Assembly: GCF_000328765.2 (NCBI RefSeq)
Contig: NC_019954.2
Span: 934,501-998,500 of the forward strand
Length of the DNA stretch: 64,000 nucleotides
Source of the DNA: Tepidanaerobacter acetatoxydans Re1
Lineage (GTDB): Bacteria > Bacillota > Thermosediminibacteria > Thermosediminibacterales > Tepidanaerobacteraceae
Direction: 5' to 3'
Shown here: one piece after another, positions 1 to 8,582 of the stretch
Position numbering within the stretch: position 1 is the first letter of the stretch
Layout of the letters: every line of letters begins with the position of its first letter
The notes under the pieces: generated by a model
What the model was told of the DNA's origin: nothing
Seen by the model: the letters and a program-made list of their open reading frames with translations, nothing else
The model's database searches: none
Made by a program: the position numbers and the translations under genes

Positions 1-1
1 C

Positions 2-871
2 CTCTATGGATGTACCCACAGTTTTATAAGCGAGATTTTACCGCAATACGGTATTGAGGTAACCATGGTGGATACATCTAATTTGGAAAACATCGAAAAC
101 GCAATGAAACCTAACACTAAAGTAATTTATGTAGAAACTCCGGCAAATCCCACAATGAAGCTTGTAGATTTGGAAGGTGCCTCCGACATAGCTCATAAAC
201 ACGGTGCAATTATTATAGTTGACAACACATTTATGTCGCCTTATCTGCAGCGCCCCATCGAACACGGTGTTGACGTAGTTGTTCACAGTGCCACAAAATA
301 TATAGGCGGGCATGGCGATGTGCTTGCAGGCCTGATAATCGGGCCCAAGGAACTGATAGATACTATGCGCATACCTTATTTAAAGGATTTTGGCGGAATT
401 TTATCGCCTTTTGATGCATGGCTTTTACTGAGAGGACTTAAAACTCTAGGAGTTAGAATGGATCGGCACTGTGCCAATGCACAAAAGGTAGCGGAATACT
501 TGGAAAAACATCCGTTGATTGATAAAGTTTACTATCCGGGCCTTCCATCACATCCGCAGTATGAACTGGCAAAGAAACAAATGGACGGTTTTGGCGGCAT
601 GATGAGCTTCGAGCTGAAAGGCGGTCTTGAAGCAGGTAAAGTATTGATGAATAGCGTAAAAATGATAACACTTGCCGTAAGTCTGGGTTGTGTTGATTCG
701 CTTATCCAGCATCCGGCTTCTATGACACATTCGCCGGTGCCGCGTGAGGAAAGGCTGAAGGCAGGCATTACCGATGGGCAGGTAAGACTTTCGGTCGGCA
801 TCGAAGATGTGGAAGATATTATCGCAGACTTGGATCAGGCTTTAAAAGAAGTTGAAAAACAAACAATGTAA
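2..871 (+). CDS. megL: Methionine gamma-lyase family PLP enzyme (5' end outside window)
   Basis: This PLP enzyme of the Cys/Met metabolism family would split methionine (or homocysteine/cysteine) into a 2-oxo acid, ammonia and a thiol in the cytoplasm. The frame is already open at base 2 and reads LYGCTHSF, the usual mid-protein motif, so the start lies upstream of the window. The PLP lysine is in the SATKY motif (Lys codon 296-298), followed by GGHGDVLAG. The C-terminus carries [15 protein letters not shown] and [11 protein letters not shown], typical of methionine gamma-lyase; the close relative cystathionine gamma-lyase cannot be fully excluded. About 289 residues are visible of the usual ~400. 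The next gene is an NhaC-type transporter, which suggests a shared role in methionine uptake and breakdown. Confidence 0.9.
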   Translation, partial: LYGCTHSFISEILPQYGIEVTMVDTSNLENIENAMKPNTKVIYVETPANPTMKLVDLEGASDIAHKHGAIIIVDNTFMSPYLQRPIEHGVDVVVHSATKYIGGHGDVLAGLIIGPKELIDTMRIPYLKDFGGILSPFDAWLLLRGLKTLGVRMDRHCANAQKVAEYLEKHPLIDKVYYPGLPSHPQYELAKKQMDGFGGMMSFELKGGLEAGKVLMNSVKMITLAVSLGCVDSLIQHPASMTHSPVPREERLKAGITDGQVRLSVGIEDVEDIIADLDQALKEVEKQTM

Positions 872-886
872 AATAATCTAAAGTTT

Positions 887-918
887 TTGTGACGGGAATA
901 TCAGGATTATGGTATAAT
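887..918 (+). promoter_or_regulatory. Probable promoter of the NhaC-type transporter gene
   Basis: A TATAAT -10 box (913-918) is preceded by TG one base upstream (extended -10). A TTGTGA -35 candidate lies at 887-892 with a long 20-bp spacer, so the extended -10 is probably the main determinant. Confidence 0.5.
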
Positions 919-937
919 TATCTTCAATACAGATTTT

Positions 938-970
938 AGTTTGCCGGTCTGGTTAATTGGCCGGCAAACT
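938..970 (+). other. Perfect 10-bp stem-loop in the 5' leader of the transporter gene
   Basis: AGTTTGCCGG (938-947) pairs perfectly with CCGGCAAACT (961-970) across a 13-nt loop. The following bases are A-rich on the plus strand, so this is not a classic intrinsic terminator. It lies between the promoter and the AGGAGG ribosome-binding site and would be in the mRNA leader, where it could protect the 5' end or be regulatory. It does not match a riboswitch I recognise. Confidence 0.6.
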
Positions 971-1004
971 AAATAAAAAATTAAATAAAAAAAGGAGGAT
1001 TTGA

Positions 1005-2300
1005 ATGAAAAAAGGTAATCCAGTTGCACTACTGCCGTTAGTAGTATTTTTAGCATTGTTTTTAGGCTCCGGAATCTATTTTAACGCAAAGGGTGTCGAC
1101 TTTGCATTTTATCAGCTGCCGGCTCCTGTTGCGGCTGTAGTCGGTATTATTGTGGCTTTTATGATAGGTAAAGGCAGTATGGATGAAAAGATGGACACTT
1201 TTGTAAGCGGTGTGGGCGAAAGCAATATCATCATAATGTGCATAATTTACCTTTTGGCCGGAGGTTTCTCGGCAGTGGCAAGTGCCATGGGCGGCGTTGA
1301 CTCAACTGTAAACTTCGGACTCTCAATTATACCGCCAAGTTTGATTTTGCCGGGACTTTTTGTAATTGCGGCATTTGTTGCTACAGCTATGGGAACTTCC
1401 ATGGGAACTATCAGTGCCGTAGCGCCAATTGCAGTAGATATGGCCATGAAAGCACAGCTTCCTTTAGCAGTAGCCGTTGGAGCAGTAGTAGGCGGAGCCA
1501 TGTTTGGCGACAACCTTTCAATGATTTCCGATACGACGATTGCAGCCACCCGTACCCAGGGATGCGAAATGAGAGATAAATTTATAATGAACTTCATGAT
1601 AGCACTGCCTGCTGCAATAATAACAATAATAGTAATGATAATCTTCGGCACCAGCGGACAGATTCCGGCAGAACTGGAATACAGCCTTATAAAGATTATT
1701 CCATATATTGCTGTCTTAGTTCTTGCATTAATGGGAATGAACGTTTTTTTAGTCCTCATAATAGGTATTGGTTTAGGTGGAATTATTGGCCTGATTGATG
1801 GCAGTTTTACCCTTATAGCATTTACTCAGACAATTTATGAAGGTTTTACTTCAATGCAGGAGATATTCATACTTTCACTTTTGATAGGCGGCCTTGCTGC
1901 TTTGATTTCTAAGGAAGGCGGGATTGATTATCTGTTAAATGCCATCAGCAGTAAAATCAAAAGCGCCAAGGGTGCTGAGCTTGGCATTGCAGCACTGGTA
2001 TCAGTTGCCGATATATGCACGGCTAACAATACGGTAGCTATTGTTATAACAGGGCCCATGGCGAAACAGATAGCAGATGAAAACGGAGTTGATCCCAGGC
2101 GCAGTGCCAGTATGCTGGATATTTTCTCATGTGTATGGCAGGGTATTATACCCCATGGAGCACAGCTTTTGCTTGCAGGACAGCTGTCAGGTCTGTCGCC
2201 TCTGCAGATAATGCCGACACTGTATTATCCTTACCTCTTGGCTGTGATGGGACTTTTGGCAATAGCATTCGGTTTCCCGAAAATTAAAACTAGGGCATAA
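1005..2300 (+). CDS. NhaC-family Na+/H+ antiporter-like transporter, possible methionine transporter (MetT-like)
   Basis: A 431-residue integral membrane protein with about 10-12 hydrophobic helices. It has the NhaC-family glycine/serine-rich segments ATAMGTSMGTISAVAPIAV and GAMFGDNLSMISDTTIAAT (around residues 125-185) and the C-terminal SCVWQGIIPHGAQLL block. The ATG at 1005 follows AAAGGAGG. Family members exchange sodium for protons; one branch, MetT, has been predicted to carry methionine. Its position right after methionine gamma-lyase makes methionine uptake a reasonable inference, though substrate cannot be read from sequence. It has its own promoter and terminator, so it is probably a single-gene transcript. 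Confidence 0.85.
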   Translation: MKKGNPVALLPLVVFLALFLGSGIYFNAKGVDFAFYQLPAPVAAVVGIIVAFMIGKGSMDEKMDTFVSGVGESNIIIMCIIYLLAGGFSAVASAMGGVDSTVNFGLSIIPPSLILPGLFVIAAFVATAMGTSMGTISAVAPIAVDMAMKAQLPLAVAVGAVVGGAMFGDNLSMISDTTIAATRTQGCEMRDKFIMNFMIALPAAIITIIVMIIFGTSGQIPAELEYSLIKIIPYIAVLVLALMGMNVFLVLIIGIGLGGIIGLIDGSFTLIAFTQTIYEGFTSMQEIFILSLLIGGLAALISKEGGIDYLLNAISSKIKSAKGAELGIAALVSVADICTANNTVAIVITGPMAKQIADENGVDPRRSASMLDIFSCVWQGIIPHGAQLLLAGQLSGLSPLQIMPTLYYPYLLAVMGLLAIAFGFPKIKTRA

Positions 2301-2327
2301 AAATCAGGTAAAAACGCGATAATAATT

Positions 2328-2355
2328 ACCCGGGATTAAATCTCCCGGGTTTTTC
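2328..2355 (+). terminator. Intrinsic terminator after the NhaC-type gene
   Basis: An 8-bp stem, ACCCGGGA (2328-2335) with TCCCGGGT (2343-2350), has a 7-nt loop and is followed by a T run. Confidence 0.85.
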
Positions 2356-2378
2356 ATTTCTATACATCGTATGAAGTG

Positions 2379-2406
2379 TTACGATAAAAGTATCTTGTGT
2401 TATAAT
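2379..2406 (+). promoter_or_regulatory. Promoter for the PHP phosphoesterase / trmL pair
   Basis: TTACGA (2379-2384) and TATAAT (2401-2406) are separated by 16 bp. The gene start is about 70 bp downstream. Confidence 0.6.
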
Positions 2407-2477
2407 AAAATAGAAAATCTGGGCAAGGTGTGTGAGCCAATATTAGATTTTGAAATTTGATGTAGGGAGAGAAGTTC

Positions 2478-3305
2478 ATGGAGTTTAGAGATTTTCATGT
2501 CCATCTGGAAGAAGGACCGTTTACTGTAGACTGGATTAAAAGATTCATAGAGGTGGGAACAGCAAGAGGTGTTATTGAGATAGGATTTTCAGAACATGGA
2601 CACAGATTCAAGGAGTCAGTTGGATTGCTGTCAAGTGACGGCTTTAGAGGTGAGTGGACTGCCGGGGAAGCTGCGGAAAGCATCCAAGACTACATAGAAG
2701 TAGTGGAAAAAGCCAAGAGTTTGGGTTTGCCGGTAAAATTAGGCATAGAGCTGGATTATACGCCGGAATATGAAGATGATATACGAAGATTTGCAAATTC
2801 CTATCCCTTCGATTATGTACTGGGTTCTGTACATTGGCTGGGAGATTTTGGCTTCGACCATCCGGCATTAATTCATGAATGGGAAACCTCTGATGTGGAT
2901 AAAGTGTATGATGAGTATTTTGATGTATTGCTGATGGCAGTAAAGTCGGGAATTTTTGACATTATCGCACATCCTGATGTCATTAAGGTATTTGGATATA
3001 AAGCACAAAAGGACATGAGCCAGAGATATGATGAATTGGCAAGAGCCATCGACAGTATGGACTTATGTGCGGAAGTCAGCACCGCCGGACTGCGAAAACC
3101 TGTTGGAGAACTATACCCTTCACCGCTTCTTATGAAATATTTTAAAAAATATGATGTGCCAATAATACTGAATTCCGATGCTCATATCCCGGAAGATGTA
3201 GGTCGGGATTTTGATAAGGCTTTGGAGTTTGTAAAGGATTTTGGATATGACAGATTATGTTATTTTGATAAGAGAGTAAGGAAATCAGTAAGTATAACGA
3301 ACTAA
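2478..3305 (+). CDS. PHP-domain phosphoesterase, histidinol-phosphatase (HisK) type
   Basis: A 275-residue PHP (polymerase and histidinol phosphatase) metallo-phosphoesterase. The metal-binding set is visible: FHVH (His7, His9), SEHGH (His40, His42), IELDY (Glu91), SVHW (His119), AHPD (His165) and NSDAH (Asp234, His236). This matches the histidinol-phosphate phosphatase branch, which in Firmicutes can supply the hisK step of histidine synthesis. No other histidine gene is nearby, so the true substrate is open. The start has a GGGAGAG ribosome-binding site at good spacing. It is probably co-transcribed with trmL, which begins 27 bases after its stop. Confidence 0.8.
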   Translation: MEFRDFHVHLEEGPFTVDWIKRFIEVGTARGVIEIGFSEHGHRFKESVGLLSSDGFRGEWTAGEAAESIQDYIEVVEKAKSLGLPVKLGIELDYTPEYEDDIRRFANSYPFDYVLGSVHWLGDFGFDHPALIHEWETSDVDKVYDEYFDVLLMAVKSGIFDIIAHPDVIKVFGYKAQKDMSQRYDELARAIDSMDLCAEVSTAGLRKPVGELYPSPLLMKYFKKYDVPIILNSDAHIPEDVGRDFDKALEFVKDFGYDRLCYFDKRVRKSVSITN

Positions 3306-3332
3306 CAAAATATGAAGGAAGATGATTTTTTA

Positions 3333-3815
3333 ATGCTGCATGTGGTGTTATTGGAACCTGAAATACCTCAAAACACTGGCAATATTGCCAGAACTTGTGC
3401 TGCGACTGATTCGGTGCTGCACCTTATAGGGCCTTTGGGTTTCAGCTTAGACGATAAATATTTAAAAAGGGCCGGGCTTGATTACTGGTCGTTGCTGGAT
3501 GTGAGATATTATGGCAGTTATTTGGAATTTGAGGAGAAAAACCCCGGCGGATGCAAATATTTTTTAACAACAAAGGCAAAGCAGTGCTATGCGGATGTAA
3601 GTTATGAACCTGACTGCTATCTGGTATTTGGAAAGGAAACGGCGGGGCTTCCGGTCCCGCTTCTTAAGGCTAACCGTGAAAGATGTATCAGAATTCCAAT
3701 GACGGATGAAGCCCGCTCTCTAAATTTGTCGAATTCTGTTGCTATCGTAGTTTATGAAGCACTGCGTCAAATGGGATTTAATGGGCTTAAAACAGCGGGC
3801 CCTTCTAAAGCTTAA
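3333..3815 (+). CDS. trmL: tRNA (cytidine/uridine-34-2'-O)-methyltransferase TrmL
   Basis: This SPOUT-class methyltransferase 2'-O-methylates the wobble base of tRNA-Leu isoacceptors. The N-terminus LLEPEIPQNTGNIART and the SAM-knot motifs LVFGKETAGLP and IRIPMTDEARSLNLSNSVAIVVYEA are diagnostic. The length from ATG 3333 (160 residues) matches the family. An in-frame ATG at 3312 has no ribosome-binding site, whereas AAGGAAG lies upstream of 3333, so I choose 3333. A bidirectional terminator follows. Confidence 0.9.
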   Translation: MLHVVLLEPEIPQNTGNIARTCAATDSVLHLIGPLGFSLDDKYLKRAGLDYWSLLDVRYYGSYLEFEEKNPGGCKYFLTTKAKQCYADVSYEPDCYLVFGKETAGLPVPLLKANRERCIRIPMTDEARSLNLSNSVAIVVYEALRQMGFNGLKTAGPSKA

Positions 3816-3819
3816 AGTA

Positions 3820-3864
3820 AAAAATACCGGCTGTGATTTACAGAATATCACGACCGGTATTTTT
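3820..3864. terminator. Bidirectional terminator between trmL and the convergent chemoreceptor gene
   Basis: AAAAATACCGG pairs with CCGGTATTTTT at the outer arms, with an inner TGTGAT/ATCAC pairing. A runs on one side and T runs on the other allow use from both strands. Confidence 0.8.
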
Positions 3865-3883
3865 AATTGGAGTAAAGTTCTTT

Positions 3884-5932
3884 TTATACTTTAAACTTGT
3901 TAACAAGCACTAGGAGATCTTCGGCAAGCTTTGCCAAATCTTGAGATGATGCGGATATACTTTCCATAGTAGCTGTTTGTTCTTCTGTTGAAGCTGAAAC
4001 CTCTTGGGTTCCGGCAGCAGTTTCTTGGGAAATACTGGATATATCATAAATCATGCGGACTATGGTATCTATATGACTATATTGCTCCGCCAATTCACTT
4101 GAAATATTTTTAGCTCTGTCTGCAACCTTGTTTATTTCTGTTATCAGGGTATCAATATGGTCATTTATGTCTTGAATGAGCTCCTGCCCTTCCTCTACTT
4201 CCTTTTTGCTGTCAGCCATGGAGTTTACGGCAAACTTACTGCTGCTTTGGATAGTCTTAACTATATTTGATATTTCTTTTGCCGCTTCACCAGACTGCTC
4301 GGCAAGTTTGCGTACTTCATCGGCTACAACCGCAAAGCCCCGGCCGTGCTCACCGGCTCTGGCTGCTTCAATTGAGGCATTTAAAGCGAGCAGGTTAGTC
4401 TGGTCTACAATCTCACTTATAATACTGGTAATATTGCCTATTTCGCGCAGTTTTACGTCAAGATCCTCCATTATTCGATTTGAATCATCGACTGATGTTT
4501 TTATTGAATCCATTTTATCTTTAGACAGGCGAATTTTCTGCTGGCTTTCCTGTGCCTTTTGCGTCATATTCTCTGCTGAACTTGCTGTTGAGCGTGCATT
4601 TTCCTCTACATTGCCGTTGGAGATAACCAGTTGATTTACAACTTCGGATATTTCTTCTAATTTTTTGGCCTGATCATTGGCTCCTACAGCTATTTGCTCC
4701 ACTGCTTCAGCTACCTGTTGAGCTGATAATGAGCTTTGTTCGGCACCGGAAGCAAGCTCCTCAGCCGAAGCCGAGAGATTTTCAGCAGCAACAATGACCT
4801 CTTGAACCAAGTTTTTTAAATGTAAGGTCATCGTATCAAACGAAGCGGCAAGTGCACCGATTTCTGTGTTGTCTTTTAATTTTACAACACCTGTAAGGTC
4901 ATTATTGGCCACACTTTGTGTAACATGAAGCAGAGCTTGTAATGGGTTCGTTATAATACGTCCAAGCAGCATGCTTAAGCCAAGACTGATGAGTGCAACT
5001 ATCAAAGATATAGTTGCAACAGTTTTAGTTATAGACGATATATGGGCAAAAGCTTCATCTGTAGGCTGCTGTACAAATATTCCCCAGTCCAGCAGCTTAT
5101 AGTTGCCAAAGGCTACGAATTGCTCTTTTCCTTCGTCATCCGTATATGTAGTAAATCCTTTTTCGGAATTTAAGGCCTTTTTTACGAAGTCATATTTTGA
5201 ATAATTTTCTCGGGCTTTAACAAATTTGTAATCTTTATGAGCTACTACGGTACCATCCTTGTCGGTAATAAAAGCAAAGCCTTCTTCGCCTACTTTCATA
5301 TTCATTACTATTCGCGTCAAACTTACCAAAGATACATCCGCACTGATTACACCAATAGGTTGGCCAGTATCTGATAAAATAACATTGGAAATCGAAACAA
5401 TAGAGTTTCCAGACATAGAGTCTACCCTGACATTAGAAATGAAATTTCCTTTAGCCTCTAAAGCACCGTTGTACCAAGCCTCATCAGCAAGATTATAGTT
5501 ATCCGGAAAAGTTGCAAAAGGCACGGCAAAAACACTTTGATCTTCAATGTTTGCAACATATATGCGGAGAACTTGAGGGTTTTGCTGAGCTACGTCATAC
5601 AAAAACGAAGATATTTGGTCTTGATCCATAGTCCTTACGGTTTTAGTACTTGCGATAAAAGCAACAAGGTTTTTGTTTTGTTCAATGAAAAGGTCTATGT
5701 TGTCATTTAAGTTATTTACTATTATATTTGCCTTATCTTGGACTTCGCTTGTGATTGCATCCCTAAATATATATGTAACTACAGCACCCATGCATATAAG
5801 AGGAATAATTGACATAAGGACAAAGAAAGCTGCCAGCTTAGTTCTTAAGCTGCTCTTGACATTGGTCGTAATATTTTTTGATTTTTTTGGTTGTTTTTTG
5901 TCCCGCTTTAGTTTTAGTGGCTTAATTTTCAA
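3884..5932 (-). CDS. Methyl-accepting chemotaxis protein with dCache sensor
   Basis: A 682-residue transmembrane chemoreceptor. After a basic, Lys-rich N-terminus there is a first membrane helix (about residues 29-56), an extracellular double-Cache-type sensor (to about 300), a second helix, a HAMP domain (about 326-380) and a long MCP signalling coiled coil. The hairpin tip carries the canonical [21 protein letters not shown] block that contacts CheA/CheW. The start is a TTG preceded by GAGGGGG at 9 nt. The Cache domain suggests an amino acid or organic acid ligand, but none can be named. The leader carries a cyclic-di-GMP riboswitch, so receptor synthesis should respond to this second messenger. 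No che genes are adjacent. Confidence 0.92.
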   Translation of the reverse strand: MKIKPLKLKRDKKQPKKSKNITTNVKSSLRTKLAAFFVLMSIIPLICMGAVVTYIFRDAITSEVQDKANIIVNNLNDNIDLFIEQNKNLVAFIASTKTVRTMDQDQISSFLYDVAQQNPQVLRIYVANIEDQSVFAVPFATFPDNYNLADEAWYNGALEAKGNFISNVRVDSMSGNSIVSISNVILSDTGQPIGVISADVSLVSLTRIVMNMKVGEEGFAFITDKDGTVVAHKDYKFVKARENYSKYDFVKKALNSEKGFTTYTDDEGKEQFVAFGNYKLLDWGIFVQQPTDEAFAHISSITKTVATISLIVALISLGLSMLLGRIITNPLQALLHVTQSVANNDLTGVVKLKDNTEIGALAASFDTMTLHLKNLVQEVIVAAENLSASAEELASGAEQSSLSAQQVAEAVEQIAVGANDQAKKLEEISEVVNQLVISNGNVEENARSTASSAENMTQKAQESQQKIRLSKDKMDSIKTSVDDSNRIMEDLDVKLREIGNITSIISEIVDQTNLLALNASIEAARAGEHGRGFAVVADEVRKLAEQSGEAAKEISNIVKTIQSSSKFAVNSMADSKKEVEEGQELIQDINDHIDTLITEINKVADRAKNISSELAEQYSHIDTIVRMIYDISSISQETAAGTQEVSASTEEQTATMESISASSQDLAKLAEDLLVLVNKFKV

Positions 5933-5992
5933 AAATATGACCCCCTCAAATATTATTGTGATTATAAATCAGAAAATAAAATAAATAAAAGC

Positions 5993-6013
5993 AAAAGCCC
6001 TAATGGGCATTTT
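5993..6013 (-). terminator. Terminator hairpin, probable riboswitch expression platform
   Basis: On the minus strand AAAA(T)GCCC-ATTA-GGGCTTTT folds into a short hairpin followed by U-rich sequence. It lies between the riboswitch aptamer and the TTG start of the chemoreceptor, the position expected for a transcriptional expression platform. Confidence 0.6.
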
Positions 6014-6054
6014 AATAGATTACATAAACAAAGGCAATTATAGGTTACTCCCTT

Positions 6055-6168
6055 AAAAGCCTTCGCTTACCAGCAGCCTGGCTGCCATAGTTTTTCGCGA
6101 AAAAGCCAGAAAAACTTTAGGCCCATGGCTTTGCGCCCACCTCTTTGGAGGAGTTTGCCAAATTATAT
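6055..6168 (-). promoter_or_regulatory. Class-I cyclic-di-GMP riboswitch (GEMM)
   Basis: On the minus strand the core reads TTTGGCAAACTCC, then a GAGG/CCTC hairpin with an AAAG loop, then GGGCGCAAAGCC, then GGGCCTAAAG, then a second hairpin and GGCAGCCAGGCTGCTGG. These are the hallmark blocks of the GEMM/c-di-GMP-I aptamer (GGCAAACC, GACGCAAAGCC, GGCCUAAA, and the G-C rich receptor stem). The GG before CAAA fits the c-di-GMP rather than the cGAMP-selective variant. It precedes the chemoreceptor gene and a terminator hairpin. The exact ends are estimated. Confidence 0.85.
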
Positions 6169-6181
6169 CTTTCTACTAATT

Positions 6182-6423
6182 ATATCTAATGCTGTAATAT
6201 TATACAAGCAAAACCGCCGACAAAATATTGGATTTTTTTATTATCAATGTTACAATTTAAAAAGCAGCATTGATTAGACTGGAGGAAGTTTTTTGAAAAA
6301 TAAAATAAAAGCAGCATTGCAGCTAAACGGTCGTTATGAAGTGCAAATAGAAAAGATGGCGCATGAGGGGCAGGGAATAGGAAAGATAGATGGCCTTACC
6401 GTTTTTGTGGAAGGTGCAGTGCC
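6182..6423 (+). repeat. Duplicated rlmD upstream region and 5' end, copy 1
   Basis: About 242 bases match 8341-8582 with roughly half a dozen substitutions. The copy includes the rlmD promoter (6228-6256), ribosome-binding site, TTG start and the first 43 codons. It stops exactly where the IS1634-type element begins. Confidence 0.9.
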
Positions 6424-6439
6424 CGTCTTTAGACTTTAA
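6293..6439 (+). pseudogene. Truncated duplicate of rlmD (5' fragment)
   Basis: A TTG-started frame after GGAGGA encodes the N-terminal TRAM part of RlmD (residues 1-43, ending EGAVP), then a few codons read into the insertion element before a stop at 6437-6439. It lacks all catalytic parts. Silent differences from the intact gene show that the two copies have diverged or come from different strains. Confidence 0.85.
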
Positions 6440-8333
6440 CACCATGAATATTTAGGAGCAATCAAAATATAAAACATAAGAAATCGGCGCAAATATGCGC
6501 TTTTTTTATTCTAAAAGTACTTGCAAAAAAATCTTTCTTGGTGTATGATTAATGGTGTTAAATGGTGTTCTGAGAGGGGGCGCTCTATGGCTTACTTCCT
6601 TAAAAAATCAAACCTAAAAAAAGGGGTCTATCTTCAGATCTATGAATCTTTCTACAACCGCGACAAAAAGGAGACCGCACATAAATCATATATGGCTCTC
6701 GGCTACGTACAGGACCTGATCGACGCTGGTATCCCTGACCCAATTGCCTATTATTCCGATGTCGTCAAGCAGATGAACATAGACGCAAAGCGCATTAAAG
6801 AAGAAAGTAAGGCAAGGCAGATCGCTGCATCCCCTGAAAGGCACCTCGGCTATTTTCTTTTACAAAATATTTATAAAAGCCTACATGTCTCCAATTATCT
6901 GGATCTAATGCAATCCGTTAGGGACTTCCGTTTCAAGCTTTCCGATCTAATGGAAGCCCTCATATACAGCAGGGTGGTTGACCCACGCTCCAAAAGCAGA
7001 ACCTGCCATGATATTCTCCCCAAGCTGTATGAGTCTTATGGGCTTACTTATGACCAAATCTTAGATGGCGTCGAGTACATGGGCCATGAATACGAAAAAA
7101 TTATTGAGATCTTCAACCACCAGGTCAACCTTAAATATCCCCTAGATGCATCTACCACTTACTTTGACTGCACAAATTTCTATTTTGAGATCGACAAGGA
7201 AGATGAATTCAGAAGGAAGGGGCCTTCAAAAGAAAACAGGCATGACCCCATCATCGGACTGGGGCTGCTGCTGGATGCAAACCAGGTTCCCATCGGGATG
7301 AAACTCTACCCCGGTAACGAAAGCGAAAAGCCCGTTATTCGCCAGGTCATAAAAGAACTCAAGGAAAGGAACCAGATATCCGGCAGGACGGTGCAGGTCG
7401 CCGACAAAGGCCTTAACTGCGCAAACAACATCATCAGTGCCCTGAAAAACAAGGACGGCTACCTTTTCTCGAAATCGGTGAAGCAACTCCCCGAAACTGA
7501 AAAGACGTGGGTCCTCTTAAAGAACGACTACAAAAAAATCACTGACAGCAATGGTACGCTACTCTACGAGATCAAGGAATGCATCGATGAATTTCCTTAC
7601 ACCTATACAGACGAAAATGGGAAGAAACATACCGTCAGGCTGAAGGAAAAAAGAGTTGTCACCTACAACCCCAAGCTGGCGGAGAAAAAGAAGTATGAGA
7701 TAAACAGAATGGTTGAAAAAGCAAAAATGCTAAAAGCAAGTCAGGCAAAGAAGAGTGAATTCGGCGAATGCAGCAAATATGTCACCTTTGGTTGTGCCGA
7801 CCCCAAAGGGAATGCCATCGACGGCAAGGTAAGGGTAACCATTAACCGGGAGGCCATTGACAGGGATTTAGAGCTGGCTGGCTATAATCTCCTTGTCACG
7901 TCAGAAACCAAAATGAAAGCAGATAATATATATAACACCTACCATAACCTCTGGAGGATTGAGGAATCGTTCAAAGTGATGAAATCCTACCTTGATGCAC
8001 GTCCTGTCTACTTGCAAAAGACAGCATCCATCCATGGGCATTTCCTGGTCTGCTATCTGTCTGTACTCCTCATCAGGCTCTTGAAATTCAAAGTGCTAAA
8101 AAACAAATACTGCACGGAGAGGCTTATTAATTTCATCCGGGAGTTCCGGGTTGTAGAATTGGAACAGGATAAGTATGTGAATATCACGGCTTCTTCTGAT
8201 TTCATAAAAAGCCTGGCGGCTGAGCAGGGATTACCAATTACTAATTATTTCCTTAATGAGTCACAAATAAAAAAGATGCTAAAGCACAGGTTTTGAGCTT
8301 TAGCACCATTTTTTTATTTTTATTCCTAAAGAC
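6425..8333 (+). mobile_element. IS1634-family insertion sequence
   Basis: About 1.9 kb bounded by the short inverted repeats GTCTTTAG (6425-6432) and CTAAAGAC (8326-8333), possibly extended by CC on each side. It contains one transposase gene. No target duplication is visible: the left flank is rlmD copy 1 and the right flank is the start of the second rlmD region, so the surrounding DNA has been rearranged. Confidence 0.8.
6587..8296 (+). CDS. IS1634-family (IS4 superfamily) transposase
   Basis: A DDE transposase of about 569 residues from ATG 6587, which follows GAGAGGGGG; an earlier in-frame ATG (6521) lacks a ribosome-binding site. The start MAYFLKKS and the motif HLGYFLLQNIY are typical of the family. 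The catalytic core shows STTYFDCTNFYFE, a central VADKGLNCANNI block and a C-terminal NLWRIEESFKVMKSYLDARPV block with the final Glu. The frame is intact, so the element may still be active. Confidence 0.88.
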   Translation: MAYFLKKSNLKKGVYLQIYESFYNRDKKETAHKSYMALGYVQDLIDAGIPDPIAYYSDVVKQMNIDAKRIKEESKARQIAASPERHLGYFLLQNIYKSLHVSNYLDLMQSVRDFRFKLSDLMEALIYSRVVDPRSKSRTCHDILPKLYESYGLTYDQILDGVEYMGHEYEKIIEIFNHQVNLKYPLDASTTYFDCTNFYFEIDKEDEFRRKGPSKENRHDPIIGLGLLLDANQVPIGMKLYPGNESEKPVIRQVIKELKERNQISGRTVQVADKGLNCANNIISALKNKDGYLFSKSVKQLPETEKTWVLLKNDYKKITDSNGTLLYEIKECIDEFPYTYTDENGKKHTVRLKEKRVVTYNPKLAEKKKYEINRMVEKAKMLKASQAKKSEFGECSKYVTFGCADPKGNAIDGKVRVTINREAIDRDLELAGYNLLVTSETKMKADNIYNTYHNLWRIEESFKVMKSYLDARPVYLQKTASIHGHFLVCYLSVLLIRLLKFKVLKNKYCTERLINFIREFRVVELEQDKYVNITASSDFIKSLAAEQGLPITNYFLNESQIKKMLKHRF

Positions 8334-8340
8334 AGGTATT

Positions 8341-8582
8341 ATATCTAATGCTGTAATATTATACAAGCAAAACCGCCGACAAAATATTGGATTTTTTTAT
8401 TATCAATGTTACAATTTAAAAAGCAGCATTGATTAGACTGGAGGAAGTTTCTTGAAAAATAAAATAAAAGCAGCATTGCAACTAAACGGTCGTTATGAAG
8501 TGCAAATAGAAAAGATGGCACATGAGGGGCAGGGAATAGGAAAGATAGATGGTATTACCGTCTTTGTGGAAGGTGCAGTGCC
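8341..8582 (+). repeat. Duplicated rlmD upstream region and 5' end, copy 2 (intact gene)
   Basis: This is the partner of the repeat at 6182-6423 with an offset of 2159. It begins a few bases after the right end of the insertion element and leads into the complete rlmD. Confidence 0.9.
8387..8415 (+). promoter_or_regulatory. rlmD promoter
   Basis: TTGGAT (8387-8392), a 17-bp spacer and TACAAT (8410-8415) precede the GGAGGA ribosome-binding site and TTG start. The same promoter is present in copy 1 at 6228-6256. Confidence 0.7.

Noticed and set aside
3884-5932. Several plus-strand frames within the chemoreceptor gene
   Set aside because: They are antisense shadows with low-complexity Ser/Leu composition and no ribosome-binding sites.
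6418-8340. Target-site duplication of the IS1634 element
   Set aside because: Flanks read GTGCC on the left and AGGTATT on the right and do not match. The long rlmD duplication is a rearrangement, not a target duplication.
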